In this document: piece by piece, positions 1 through 7,155 of the stretch
Layout: each line of letters opens with the position of its first letter
Numbering within the stretch: the first letter of the stretch is position 1
Source: Bacteroidota bacterium
Lineage (GTDB): Bacteria; Bacteroidota; Bacteroidia; Bacteroidales; VadinHA17
Assembly (NCBI GenBank): GCA_030611395.1
Contig: JAUWPX010000025.1
Span: forward strand, 1 to 10,110
Direction of reading: 5' to 3'
Length of the DNA: 10,110 nucleotides
Notes under the pieces: generated by a model
Database searches by the model: none
The model's input: only the letters and a program-made list of their open reading frames with translations
What the model was told of the DNA's origin: nothing
Position numbers and translations under genes: made by a program

Positions 1-1479
1 AAAGGATTCAAAAGGTTGATTAACGGAGGTTCCTTATGCAGGAATGCCCGCTATAATTATCTGTTCACACAATCAGCTCCGGGATATTCCACAATCTCCA
101 CCGGTTCATATCCATCTGAACATGGTATTGTTTCTAACGACTGGTTTAACAGGTTGCTGAATAAAAAGATTTATGCCACTTCTGATGCACAGATGCTGCC
201 TGTTGGTGGCAGTTTTGAAACCGGACAAAACTCACCTGCTAACTTGTTGCCTTCAACATTTTCCGATGAACTTAAAATATTTAATAATTCCCGTTCCAAA
301 ATAATTGGCATTGGTATGGATCCTCATGCTGCCATTTTATCAACAGGGCACATGGCTGATGGTGCCTATTGGTATGATGATAAGACCGGTTCATGGATGA
401 GCAGCAGTTTCTATTTAGACTCTTTGCCTGGTTGGGTTAATGAATTCAATAATAAAGCTTTGCCCGATATTTATCTTGAACGGATATGGAAACCTCTTTT
501 TCCGATTGGTGAGTATACTGAAAGCCAGCCGGATACAAGTTGGTATGAAAAAGGAATAAAAAATCAGAAAAAATTTCCTTACGATCTGGATATGCTTAGC
601 AGGGTAGCCAGGAATAAAAGAGACTATTCTATTTTGAGATACACCCCTTTTGGTGACACATACGTTAAAGATTTTGCTATTACTGCAATTCTGGAGGAAG
701 AACTCGGGAAGGATGATATTACTGATATGATTGCTATAAGTTTTTCGGTATTGGATTTTATCGGACATGCTTTTGGGCCAAATTCAGTAGAAATGGAAGA
801 TGCTTTCCTTGTATTGGACAGGGACCTTGCACATTTACTTGATTTCCTTGAAGATACTTTTGGCAAGGAGAGCATCCTGGTTTATCTTACTTCTGCACAT
901 GGGGTATCTGCTTCCCCTGAATTATTAGAAAGTAAAGGTCTTGCTACAGGCAAATTTGTTTCATTAAAGGCTATTTCACTTTTGAAAAGTTATTTAAATG
1001 TCACCTATGGAGAAGGTGACTGGGTGCTTGGTTATTTTAGACAGCAAATTTTCCTGAATCGCAATTTAATTGAAGATTCCCGGTTATCACTTGAGGATTT
1101 TCAGACAAGGGTAGCTGGTTTTATTATCCAGTTTTCGGGTGTTGCTAATACGGTTACATCATCAACTTTGCAAACAACACAGTTCACGGGGGGGATTAAT
1201 GAAAAGATTCAGAATAGCTTTAATCAGGCAAGGTCGGGAGATGTAATTATCAATCTGAAACCCGGATGGATTGAAGAGAATGGGAATGTTGCTGAACATA
1301 ACTCTGCCTGGTCATACGATGTTCATGTACCGCTTATTTGGTATGGGTGGAAAGTGGTTCGAAAAGTAATTCACCGCAGGGTGGATATTATCGAAATAGC
1401 ACCTACATTATCCTATATGCTTAATATTTCTTATCCAAATGCGTGTACTGCCGATCCGATACAGGAGGTTATCAAATAA
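1..1479 (+). CDS. PafA-like alkaline phosphatase superfamily protein, 5' end outside window
   Basis: The reading frame is open from base 1, so the start codon and the N-terminal region lie upstream. The TTG at 16 is not a credible start. Residues below are counted from that codon. The protein matches Bacteroidota PafA-type phosphatases (alkaline phosphatase superfamily, exported, two-metal phosphoryl hydrolases of roughly 550 residues). Seen: the nucleophile loop QSAPGYSTISTG (19-30), HGIVSNDW with Asn41, the segment HAAILSTGHMADGAYWY (104-120), metal-ligand motif LDFIGH (Asp247, His251), SAHG (293-296), and the final ligand His437 in YDVHVPL. Several catalytic positions differ from PafA as I remember it: Ser20 in place of the nucleophilic Thr, MDPH in place of the Lys/Arg pair, and Ala294 where a metal-ligand Asp is expected. 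The fold assignment is firm. The activity (phosphomonoesterase, diesterase or degenerate enzyme) is open. The next plus-strand gene follows after 66 bases. Confidence 0.85.
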   Translation, partial: KGFKRLINGGSLCRNARYNYLFTQSAPGYSTISTGSYPSEHGIVSNDWFNRLLNKKIYATSDAQMLPVGGSFETGQNSPANLLPSTFSDELKIFNNSRSKIIGIGMDPHAAILSTGHMADGAYWYDDKTGSWMSSSFYLDSLPGWVNEFNNKALPDIYLERIWKPLFPIGEYTESQPDTSWYEKGIKNQKKFPYDLDMLSRVARNKRDYSILRYTPFGDTYVKDFAITAILEEELGKDDITDMIAISFSVLDFIGHAFGPNSVEMEDAFLVLDRDLAHLLDFLEDTFGKESILVYLTSAHGVSASPELLESKGLATGKFVSLKAISLLKSYLNVTYGEGDWVLGYFRQQIFLNRNLIEDSRLSLEDFQTRVAGFIIQFSGVANTVTSSTLQTTQFTGGINEKIQNSFNQARSGDVIINLKPGWIEENGNVAEHNSAWSYDVHVPLIWYGWKVVRKVIHRRVDIIEIAPTLSYMLNISYPNACTADPIQEVIK

Positions 1480-1520
1480 AGTGCCTAAAGTTAAAAGTGC
1501 CTAAAGTGAACTAAAGTTGA
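1478..1520. repeat. Short degenerate direct repeat built on CTAAAGT
   Basis: Immediately after the phosphatase stop codon there are two near-identical 16-bp copies in tandem: AAAGTGCCTAAAGTTA (1478-1493) and AAAGTGCCTAAAGTGA (1494-1509), differing at one position. A partial third copy, ACTAAAGTTGA, occupies 1510-1520. The core word CTAAAGT occurs three times. The array is entirely intergenic apart from its first two bases, which overlap the TAA stop. Its role is unknown. Low-complexity intergenic repeats of this general type are, as I recall, seen between genes in environmental Bacteroidota, but I cannot verify that here. Confidence 0.75.
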
Positions 1521-1545
1521 GTAGTTGCAAATAATTTTATTTACC

Positions 1546-2655
1546 ATGCGAAGGCTTCTGGTTTTTTTCATATTAACTTCTGTTTATTTTTCAGTGTCTA
1601 TGGGGCAGGACAAGCTTATAGGGGATGAAGAAATAATGTCCGAAATAAAGCACGGGCTGGACTGTATGTATAACTACGAATTTGAAAAAGCTGATTCTTT
1701 GTTCCGGATAATTGAAAATGAAATTCCTAACCATCCGGTGGGTCCATTTCTTGGGGGACTAAGTATTTATTGGCAAAATGCACCTCTTAATCCAAATAAT
1801 TCAGATGCAGTGGATATGTTTATCCAAAAGATGAAAAAAAGTGCCGTGTTATCTGATGAGGTGATGAAAAGCAAGGATGATTATATTGAAGGTAGTTTCT
1901 TTAGTCTTGTTGCTCATGCAATGCAAATGATGTATTATGCTGATAATGATCGGATTGGCAAAGTAGTAAAACATATTCCTTACTCCTATAGGCGTGTAGT
2001 GAAAGCTTTTGAATTAAAAGATACTTTTGAGGAATATAAATTTTTTACGGGTCTTTATAGTTATTATATTGAAGCGTATCCTGAAGCTCATCCGGCTTAT
2101 AAACCTTTACTGGTATTCCTTCACAAAGGTAGCAGGAGTGAAGGGCTAAAGGAACTTAACTGGATAGCTAACAATTCTGTTTTTATGAAAGCCGAGGGGC
2201 TATTCTTTTTACATCATATTTATTTGAGTTACGAATGCAATCCTCAAATGGCTTTGAATTATGCAGAACAACTGCATGAATTATACCCGGATAACACTTT
2301 TTATCTTGTTCATTTGATTTTTAATTTATTTGTTATTAATGATTACGAAAAAGTGGCTGAATTTATACCAATGCTTGAACAGCAAAAAAAATCAGATGAT
2401 TTTGCACAAATGATGGAATTAATTTTTAATGGGATGTTAGAAGAACTCGTTTACCGGAACTACGAAGTGTCTAAAGAATTATATATAAAAGGTATTGAGA
2501 TGGCTGTTGTGTTCAATCCACGGGTAGATACTTATATTGCTATGGCATATATTGGCTTAAGCAGGATATATGAAAGAGAAGGAATGGTTAAACTGGCAAA
2601 AGAGAACAAGAAAATTGCGTTTGAGAAAACAGATTATCCCTGTATTCTGGAATAA
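1546..2655 (+). CDS. Exported helical-repeat (TPR-like) protein of unknown function
   Basis: A 369-residue protein. The ATG at 1546 is chosen over the TTG at 1525 because it begins directly with a signal peptide: MRR, a hydrophobic stretch at about residues 4-17, and a probable cleavage site near SMGQ (18-21). No Shine-Dalgarno sequence is present, as is usual in this phylum. The mature part is rich in aromatic residues and helices, with TPR-like segments at about 32-75 (a YNYEFEKADSLF-type helix hairpin), 215-250 (MALNYAEQLHELYPDN) and 305-365. It has no catalytic motif that I recognise. It is most likely a periplasmic or outer-membrane-associated scaffold protein. It lies downstream of the phosphatase gene in the same direction and may be co-transcribed with it. 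A hairpin follows the stop codon. I do not recognise a named family. Confidence 0.85.
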   Translation: MRRLLVFFILTSVYFSVSMGQDKLIGDEEIMSEIKHGLDCMYNYEFEKADSLFRIIENEIPNHPVGPFLGGLSIYWQNAPLNPNNSDAVDMFIQKMKKSAVLSDEVMKSKDDYIEGSFFSLVAHAMQMMYYADNDRIGKVVKHIPYSYRRVVKAFELKDTFEEYKFFTGLYSYYIEAYPEAHPAYKPLLVFLHKGSRSEGLKELNWIANNSVFMKAEGLFFLHHIYLSYECNPQMALNYAEQLHELYPDNTFYLVHLIFNLFVINDYEKVAEFIPMLEQQKKSDDFAQMMELIFNGMLEELVYRNYEVSKELYIKGIEMAVVFNPRVDTYIAMAYIGLSRIYEREGMVKLAKENKKIAFEKTDYPCILE

Positions 2656-2671
2656 TTTTTGTGAATAATAA

Positions 2672-2715
2672 TTAAACCTGTTTTTATTGAATATTAGGTT
2701 TAAAACATCTTTTTT
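2672..2715 (+). terminator. Hairpin plus T run after the helical-repeat gene
   Basis: TTAAACCT (2672-2679) and AGGTTTAA (2696-2703) form a perfect 8-bp stem with a 16-nt loop. Six Ts (2710-2715) follow, six bases after the stem. The hairpin lies 17 bases past the stop codon of the preceding gene, and a promoter-like element follows at once, so it reads as a transcription-unit boundary. The stem is short and AT-rich, and the T run is displaced, so it may be a weak or non-classical terminator. Confidence 0.45.
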
Positions 2716-2716
2716 A

Positions 2717-2724
2717 TATATTTG
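2717..2724 (+). promoter_or_regulatory. Bacteroidota -7 promoter element (TATATTTG) for the TPR gene
   Basis: TATATTTG fits the Bacteroidota sigma-ABfr -7 consensus TAnnTTTG exactly. No convincing -33 TTG lies at the expected distance upstream. Transcription would begin a few bases downstream, giving a leader of roughly 35 nt before the ATG at 2767. The same TATATTTGCA word precedes the HU gene at 7804, which supports its being a real promoter. Confidence 0.6.
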
Positions 2725-2766
2725 CACTCCAATAATATAATATGTTTAATAAAATTATTTGTTATT

Positions 2767-3735
2767 ATGAAGTATAAGCAATTGTTTTTGATTATTGTGT
2801 CTGGGTTTATTTTTGCCCCGTTTACTGGAATATCGCAGACAAACAACGATGCAATTTCAGCCTATAATGAAGGAGCACAGTTAATAAAATCCGATCCAGG
2901 TGGTGCAATTGAAGCATTTAACAAATGCATCAAACTATGTGATGCTGTTGGTGATGAAGCAGGGGAAACACGTGTTCTTGCTGAAACACAATTGCCCGGA
3001 TTGTTTTATAAAATTGCAATGGAATCGTATAAGCAGAAAAAAATTGAAGAAGCTATTGAAAGGTTTAAAAAAACAGAAGAGGTAGCTGATAAATACAATA
3101 ATAACAGTATTCAGGCAAAAGCAAATAAAATTGTTCCACAACTCTATATGGTCCTGGGGAATTCACTTATGAAACAAAATCCGCAGGAAGCATTGGAAAA
3201 CCTGGATATAGCTATTGAATTGAACCCTAACCTGACCAAAGCATATTTATCCAAAGGATTAATTTATAAAGGTCTTGGTGATGAGGCAAATATGAAAGCC
3301 TCTCTTTCCAAAACAATTGAGGTTGGGTTTGCCAGTAACGATATTGAAACAGCAAATAAGGCTGAGCAGGTGCTCAGAACCTTCTTTTTTAACAATGCTA
3401 TTAAATCTCTTCAGGCCGGGAATATGGCTGAAGCTGAAGCCGGTTTTAAAAGTGCTGTTGAATATGGATCAGAAGATCCAACGGTATATTTTCAATTGGG
3501 GAAAATTTATAATTCTAATAAGCAATACGATTTAGCAGTAAAAACACTTAAGAGAGCTGAAGGATTTGAAAAGGGTGGAGATGTAGAGAAAGCAGGGATA
3601 TTTTACGAGATGGGGAATGCCTACATTGGTTTGGGCAATAATAGTGAAGCATGTATTGCCTTTAAAAAAGCATTGTTTGGTGATTACGCTGAGGGTGCTA
3701 AATACCAAATTAATGAGGTGCTTAAGTGTGATTAA
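2767..3735 (+). CDS. Exported tetratricopeptide-repeat protein
   Basis: A 322-residue protein starting at ATG 2767. The upstream in-frame TTG at 2722 lies inside the promoter element and is rejected. The N-terminus is a signal peptide (MKYKQLF, hydrophobic core to about residue 19, probable cleavage after ISQ at 22-24). Several TPR units follow, at about 28-60 (ISAYNEGAQLI, GGAIEAFNKCIKL), 79-110 (LFYKIAMESYKQKKIEEAIERF), 124-157 (LGNSLMKQNPQEALENLDIAIELNP), 157-186, 207-234, 238-266 and 277-306. TPR arrays mediate protein-protein contacts, so a periplasmic scaffold role is likely, but no partner can be named. The stop codon is separated by one base from the stop of the convergent GGGP synthase gene, leaving no room for a terminator between them. 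Confidence 0.9.
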   Translation: MKYKQLFLIIVSGFIFAPFTGISQTNNDAISAYNEGAQLIKSDPGGAIEAFNKCIKLCDAVGDEAGETRVLAETQLPGLFYKIAMESYKQKKIEEAIERFKKTEEVADKYNNNSIQAKANKIVPQLYMVLGNSLMKQNPQEALENLDIAIELNPNLTKAYLSKGLIYKGLGDEANMKASLSKTIEVGFASNDIETANKAEQVLRTFFFNNAIKSLQAGNMAEAEAGFKSAVEYGSEDPTVYFQLGKIYNSNKQYDLAVKTLKRAEGFEKGGDVEKAGIFYEMGNAYIGLGNNSEACIAFKKALFGDYAEGAKYQINEVLKCD

Positions 3736-3736
3736 G

Positions 3737-4474
3737 TTATAAACCACATTCCTTTGTGATATCACTTATCTTTTTCAGGAAGGAAGGATCTTTCTCAACA
3801 GCGTTTCCAATAACAATAATATCAGCACCTGCATTTAGTATATTTTTTGCATCTTCAGGATTTCTGATACCACCTCCAACCACAAGGGGTACTTTAATAT
3901 TCTCTTTTACCCTGGTGATCATTTCTGTTTTTACAGGATGCTGTGCACCACTACCGGCTTCAAGATAAATCAGCTTAAACCCAAGCATTTCTCCGGCAAT
4001 AGCTGTGGCTGATGCAATATCCGGTTTATCAGATGGAACAGGCCTGGTATTGCTGATGTATTCAACCGAAGTAGATTTTCCATTCTCAACAAGGATATAC
4101 CCGGTCGAAATTACTTCCATCCCTGAACTTTTTATCATTGGAGCAGATGCAACATGATTACTGATAAGCAAATCGGGATTTCGACCCGAGATAAGAGACA
4201 AAAACAGTATTCCATCAGCATTATTACTGATTTGAAGCAAGTTGCCCGGGAAAAGCAAAACAGGTATTTCTGAATTCTCTTTTATTTTTTGAATAAAGGG
4301 GGCAACAGGATTAGTTACAAGGCTGCCACCAACAAGAATTAAATCTGTTTCTGACTTGCCGGCTTCTATTAAGGTGTGCCTTAGTGATTGGTCATTATAC
4401 TCATCAGGATCAAGAAGAAGGGCAAATATTTTTCCCCCGTTTAATACCTGCTTAACTATCCAATCGTAGATCAT
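3737..4474 (-). CDS. Geranylgeranylglyceryl phosphate synthase family protein (PcrB/GGGPS, group II)
   Basis: A 245-residue TIM-barrel prenyltransferase. GGGP synthases join geranylgeranyl diphosphate (or a related polyprenyl diphosphate) to sn-glycerol-1-phosphate, the first ether-bond step of archaeal-type lipids. Seen: LLLDPDE (19-25) with the Asp residues that handle Mg-diphosphate, LVGGS (47-51), LLFPGN (73-78), SLISGRNPDLLI (93-104), YLEAGSGA (170-177), VGGGIRNPEDA (199-209) and IGNAVEKD (222-229), the last groups forming the phosphate-binding site. Length and motif order are complete for the family. The start ATG (complement of 4472-4474) lies three bases after the PPTase stop, so the two genes form a tight pair. 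Group II enzymes occur in Bacteroidota, where the downstream lipid product is poorly known. Prenyl chain length cannot be read from the sequence by eye. Confidence 0.92.
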   Translation of the reverse strand: MIYDWIVKQVLNGGKIFALLLDPDEYNDQSLRHTLIEAGKSETDLILVGGSLVTNPVAPFIQKIKENSEIPVLLFPGNLLQISNNADGILFLSLISGRNPDLLISNHVASAPMIKSSGMEVISTGYILVENGKSTSVEYISNTRPVPSDKPDIASATAIAGEMLGFKLIYLEAGSGAQHPVKTEMITRVKENIKVPLVVGGGIRNPEDAKNILNAGADIIVIGNAVEKDPSFLKKISDITKECGL

Positions 4475-4477
4475 AAA

Positions 4478-5113
4478 TTAAACTTTACTGGTATAGACGA
4501 TAATATAATTATCATATTTGAAATAATTCAAATCAAATTCTTCGTTAATCTTTTCACTGTCAACCGTTCCTTTAATTACACCTTTGTTATTCAATTGAAA
4601 TGGTTTAATGAATAAATTTAGCTTGAAATTAATGTCTTTTTTATCACATATCTTGTAAAGTGCCTCTTTGGCACACCAGTGAATATAGAGATGATATTTT
4701 TCAGTAAGATCATTCTTATTGATCGATTCATTGTCGTTAATGAACTTATGAGCAACTTTCCTGATCCTGTGTGACATATATTCAAGGTCAATTCCAACTC
4801 TTTTCGTTTTATTCAGAAGTATTGATGTAAGGTTTTTTGAATGAGAGATACTAATATTGTGGGAACTATCATCCAGATAAGGTTTCCAATTTCCATTATA
4901 TGCAATTTTTACATCAGGGTTAAGCATTTTTGCTAATAATGCACGTACACTCAGGAATTCAAGTTTTCGTGCATGACTAAGGAATCCGTCAAAACGTTCA
5001 AGTTCGGTGCCGGAAAGTTTAACCTGGTTAAGAAGTACATTAATATCTTCTGTTATCTCCCACATTCCCAGCATACTTCCATCTTCCAGTTTTTTTTTCA
5101 GGATTATTCCCAT
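4478..5113 (-). CDS. 4'-phosphopantetheinyl transferase superfamily protein (Sfp/AcpT-like)
   Basis: A 211-residue enzyme that would transfer the phosphopantetheine arm of coenzyme A to a serine of acyl- or peptidyl-carrier proteins. The two signature motifs are present: VGIDLE (106-111) with Mg ligands Asp109 and Glu111, and WCAKEALYK (146-154) with Glu150 and Lys154. Upstream are WKPYL (76-80) and the NISISHS segment (86-92), the usual substrate-binding stretch before the first motif. The length is intermediate between the short AcpS type and full Sfp, as in many Bacteroidota members. It is followed after three bases by the GGGP synthase gene and preceded 67 bases upstream by gldD. A candidate terminator in that gap suggests partial uncoupling from gldD. 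The carrier protein it serves is not in the window. Confidence 0.93.
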   Translation of the reverse strand: MGIILKKKLEDGSMLGMWEITEDINVLLNQVKLSGTELERFDGFLSHARKLEFLSVRALLAKMLNPDVKIAYNGNWKPYLDDSSHNISISHSKNLTSILLNKTKRVGIDLEYMSHRIRKVAHKFINDNESINKNDLTEKYHLYIHWCAKEALYKICDKKDINFKLNLFIKPFQLNNKGVIKGTVDSEKINEEFDLNYFKYDNYIIVYTSKV

Positions 5114-5153
5114 AATAAAGAATCCATTTTTCTCAGATAAACTAAGGCAAGTT

Positions 5154-5180
5154 AAAAAAAAATATCACCAAATTCGTGAT
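5154..5180 (-). terminator. Candidate weak terminator after gldD
   Basis: Read on the minus strand, the gldD stop codon is followed at once by ATCAC, a 7-nt loop, GTGAT, one A, and nine Ts (plus-strand A run at 5154-5162). The 5-bp stem is short, but the long T run directly behind it is typical of an intrinsic terminator. It would leave PPTase and GGGPS partly dependent on read-through, since I see no TAnnTTTG promoter in the 67-base gap. Confidence 0.4.
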
Positions 5181-5783
5181 TTATTCTTTCCAGTTCATAG
5201 TTTCTATCAGGTGTATAATATCTTCTTTGATAAAAGCTATTACAGGAGCAAGAGAATCTTCCGCAGGTTCAGCCATGAAATACAAGGCGCCTCTTAAATA
5301 ATGATCTATGCTGTCTGTTAACCAGAACTGGGCAGATGAAGCAGCATCACCGTGAATGTCGTACAATATACCAAAAACTTTTTTTTCAGGATTATGAAAC
5401 ATTTCTTCGGTTATCGCATCAGCTTTAATGGTGTGTTTATAAGCTAGTGCATGAGCATCTTCAACCATCTCATCAAGGTTATTAATAATCTGTTTATAGC
5501 TAATATGGATATTAGCATTATATGCCGGATAAAATATGTTTATCCAGCATGGTTCAGTATTAAAATCGGTGTCTGCTGCTATTCTGGAATAAACAGGGTA
5601 CTCAAAACTATAAGGGCATGCAGAATCAAAAAGCTGGTAGTTTTTTTGAGGCAGGTCGATTCTGAAATAACCACGTGGTTTGGGAACAGCCTGTTTTTTA
5701 CATGCTGTTCCGCCAAACAGACCCCCCAGTATTATAAAAATTAACGGGAATAGTATGGCTAATGTGCTATTGTTTTTTTTCAT
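5181..5783 (-). CDS. gldD: Gliding motility / T9SS-associated lipoprotein GldD
   Basis: A 200-residue lipoprotein. The N-terminus has Lys residues, a hydrophobic segment (8-24) and a Cys28 in GTAC followed by KK, giving an approximate lipobox. After the Cys comes the family hallmark PKPRGYFRIDLP (34-45). The rest continues with conserved Trp/Tyr/His-rich stretches such as PCWINIFYPAY and QFWLTDSIDHYLRGALYF. GldD is required for gliding in Flavobacterium johnsoniae and is kept in many Bacteroidota with or without visible gliding. Its exact biochemical role is not settled. The start ATG (complement of 5781-5783) lies inside the end of gldE with a 17-bp overlap, which implies translational coupling. 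The gene order ssb-gldE-gldD is the conserved one. Confidence 0.93.
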   Translation of the reverse strand: MKKNNSTLAILFPLIFIILGGLFGGTACKKQAVPKPRGYFRIDLPQKNYQLFDSACPYSFEYPVYSRIAADTDFNTEPCWINIFYPAYNANIHISYKQIINNLDEMVEDAHALAYKHTIKADAITEEMFHNPEKKVFGILYDIHGDAASSAQFWLTDSIDHYLRGALYFMAEPAEDSLAPVIAFIKEDIIHLIETMNWKE

Positions 5784-7092
5784 TTTTAGTCTTTGAGAAA
5801 CCTTCGATCCTGACCTCTACTTCTTTAATGCGACGCTTATCAACTGATGTAATATTGAATACGAAATTACTGTATTCGATAACATCATTCTTCATAGGAA
5901 TTTCCCCTTTTATTTCAAGAATAAGTCCGGCAAGTGTATCAGCTTCGCCTTTTACTTTATCAAAAATATTAATTTCTGATCCGGTAATCTTATAAAAATC
6001 ATTAAGTTGTGTTTTCCCTTCAAAAAGAAAAACATTTTCACCAATTTTTTTAAAAGTTGCTTCCTCTTCGTCATATTCATCTGTGATCTCACCAACGATT
6101 TCCTCCAGAATATCTTCAAGTGTTATTAATCCATATGTCCCTCCGTATTCATCCAGGACAATGGCCATATGTATCTTTTTTGTCTGGAATTCTTCAAGAA
6201 GATCATTTATTTTTTTTGTTTCCGGTACAAAATAGGGTGGACGAATAAGAGATTGCCACCTGAAAGTATTTGGTTTGTGCATATGAGGAAGCAGGTCTTT
6301 TATGTACAATATTCCTTTAATATTGTCTAGTGATTCAATATAAACAGGTATCCTTGAATAACCTGAAGAGATAATTTTGGGTAGAAGCCCGGTAAATTTT
6401 GTATCAATATTAATCGCGAAAATATCCATTCTTGCTTTCATTATTTCTTTTGTATCAATATTACCGAACCGGATAATGCCCTTGAGAATTTCTTTATCTT
6501 CAGTAATTTCGGTTGACGGAAGATCGAGAACTTCAGACAGATCATCCATGGAAATATCTTCTTTTAAACGGGAGAATTTTTTCTGAATGATGGAGGTTGA
6601 TGATATTAGAACCAGACTGATTGGTTTGAGAATTTTATCAAGGATTGTGAGAGGTTTAGCCATTACCCTGGCAAATTTAATTGCAAATTGTGTTGCATAT
6701 ATTTTGGGCAGAATTTCTCCAAATAGCAAGAGCAGGAAGGTGATAATTACTACCTGTAAAACAAAACCGATTACCATGGCTTCAGACAGATTCACTATCC
6801 TGTTGATAATATAGTTCGATATGATTACAATCCCGACATTAACAAAATTATTAGATATGAGAATAGATCCAAGTAACCTTTCGGGCATATCAATTAATTT
6901 CAGGATACAGTTAGATTTCTTGCTTTTTTCCCGTTTGAGTTTATCTATATCTGAAGGTGAAAGTGAAAAATATGCCACTTCCGATCCGGAGATAAGTGCT
7001 GAACATATAAGAAGAAGGATCAGTACTGTTAACCAGACAAAAATTATTGAGTTAAAAGGATAAAAAGTAATATTGCTGCTTATTAGTTGCAT
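5767..7092 (-). CDS. gldE: Gliding motility-associated membrane protein GldE (CNNM/CBS/CorC-type)
   Basis: A 441-residue inner-membrane protein with the domain order of the HlyC/CorC family. An N-terminal CNNM (DUF21) domain has membrane segments at about 14-35, 76-97 and 105-127 and includes SGSEVAYFSLS (35-45) and GEILPK (125-130). A CBS pair spans about 215-338, with DEYGGTYGLITLEDILEEI (314-332) in the second CBS. A C-terminal CorC_HlyC domain covers about 345-425. CNNM/CorC relatives are linked to Mg transport and bind adenine nucleotides at the CBS domains. GldE itself is associated with GldD and gliding/T9SS function, where it can partly support GldB or GldD function in Flavobacterium. 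The start ATG (complement of 7090-7092) lies 63 bases after ssb. The stop TAG overlaps gldD. Confidence 0.93.
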   Translation of the reverse strand: MQLISSNITFYPFNSIIFVWLTVLILLLICSALISGSEVAYFSLSPSDIDKLKREKSKKSNCILKLIDMPERLLGSILISNNFVNVGIVIISNYIINRIVNLSEAMVIGFVLQVVIITFLLLLFGEILPKIYATQFAIKFARVMAKPLTILDKILKPISLVLISSTSIIQKKFSRLKEDISMDDLSEVLDLPSTEITEDKEILKGIIRFGNIDTKEIMKARMDIFAINIDTKFTGLLPKIISSGYSRIPVYIESLDNIKGILYIKDLLPHMHKPNTFRWQSLIRPPYFVPETKKINDLLEEFQTKKIHMAIVLDEYGGTYGLITLEDILEEIVGEITDEYDEEEATFKKIGENVFLFEGKTQLNDFYKITGSEINIFDKVKGEADTLAGLILEIKGEIPMKNDVIEYSNFVFNITSVDKRRIKEVEVRIEGFSKTKNEKKQ

Positions 7093-7155
7093 TCACGAGT
7101 ATGGATCATCTGTTTCCAAACTAAATGAATATATGTTAATAAATTATTTGCCTTA

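Noticed and set aside
61..67. HU-like proline loss style divergence considered for other conserved proteins as a sign of pseudogenes
   Set aside because: All complete genes here have intact frames and normal lengths. No frameshift or internal stop codon was seen in any gene, so no pseudogene is called.
415..768. Long antisense open frames within the phosphatase gene and similar shadows in other genes
   Set aside because: They lie opposite clearly conserved coding sequence, show no recognisable domains and have composition typical of antisense readings.
1188..1194. Run of seven Gs inside the phosphatase gene, a possible slippage or phase-variation site
   Set aside because: The frame reads through it as Thr-Gly-Gly with homologous-looking sequence on both sides. 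A single G7 tract is weak evidence, and Bacteroidota phase variation mostly uses DNA inversion.
1463..1469. AGGAGGT resembling a strong Shine-Dalgarno sequence ahead of GTG 1481
   Set aside because: It lies within the last codons of the phosphatase gene, and the frame from GTG 1481 is repeat sequence with no recognisable product. Bacteroidota rarely use such sites.
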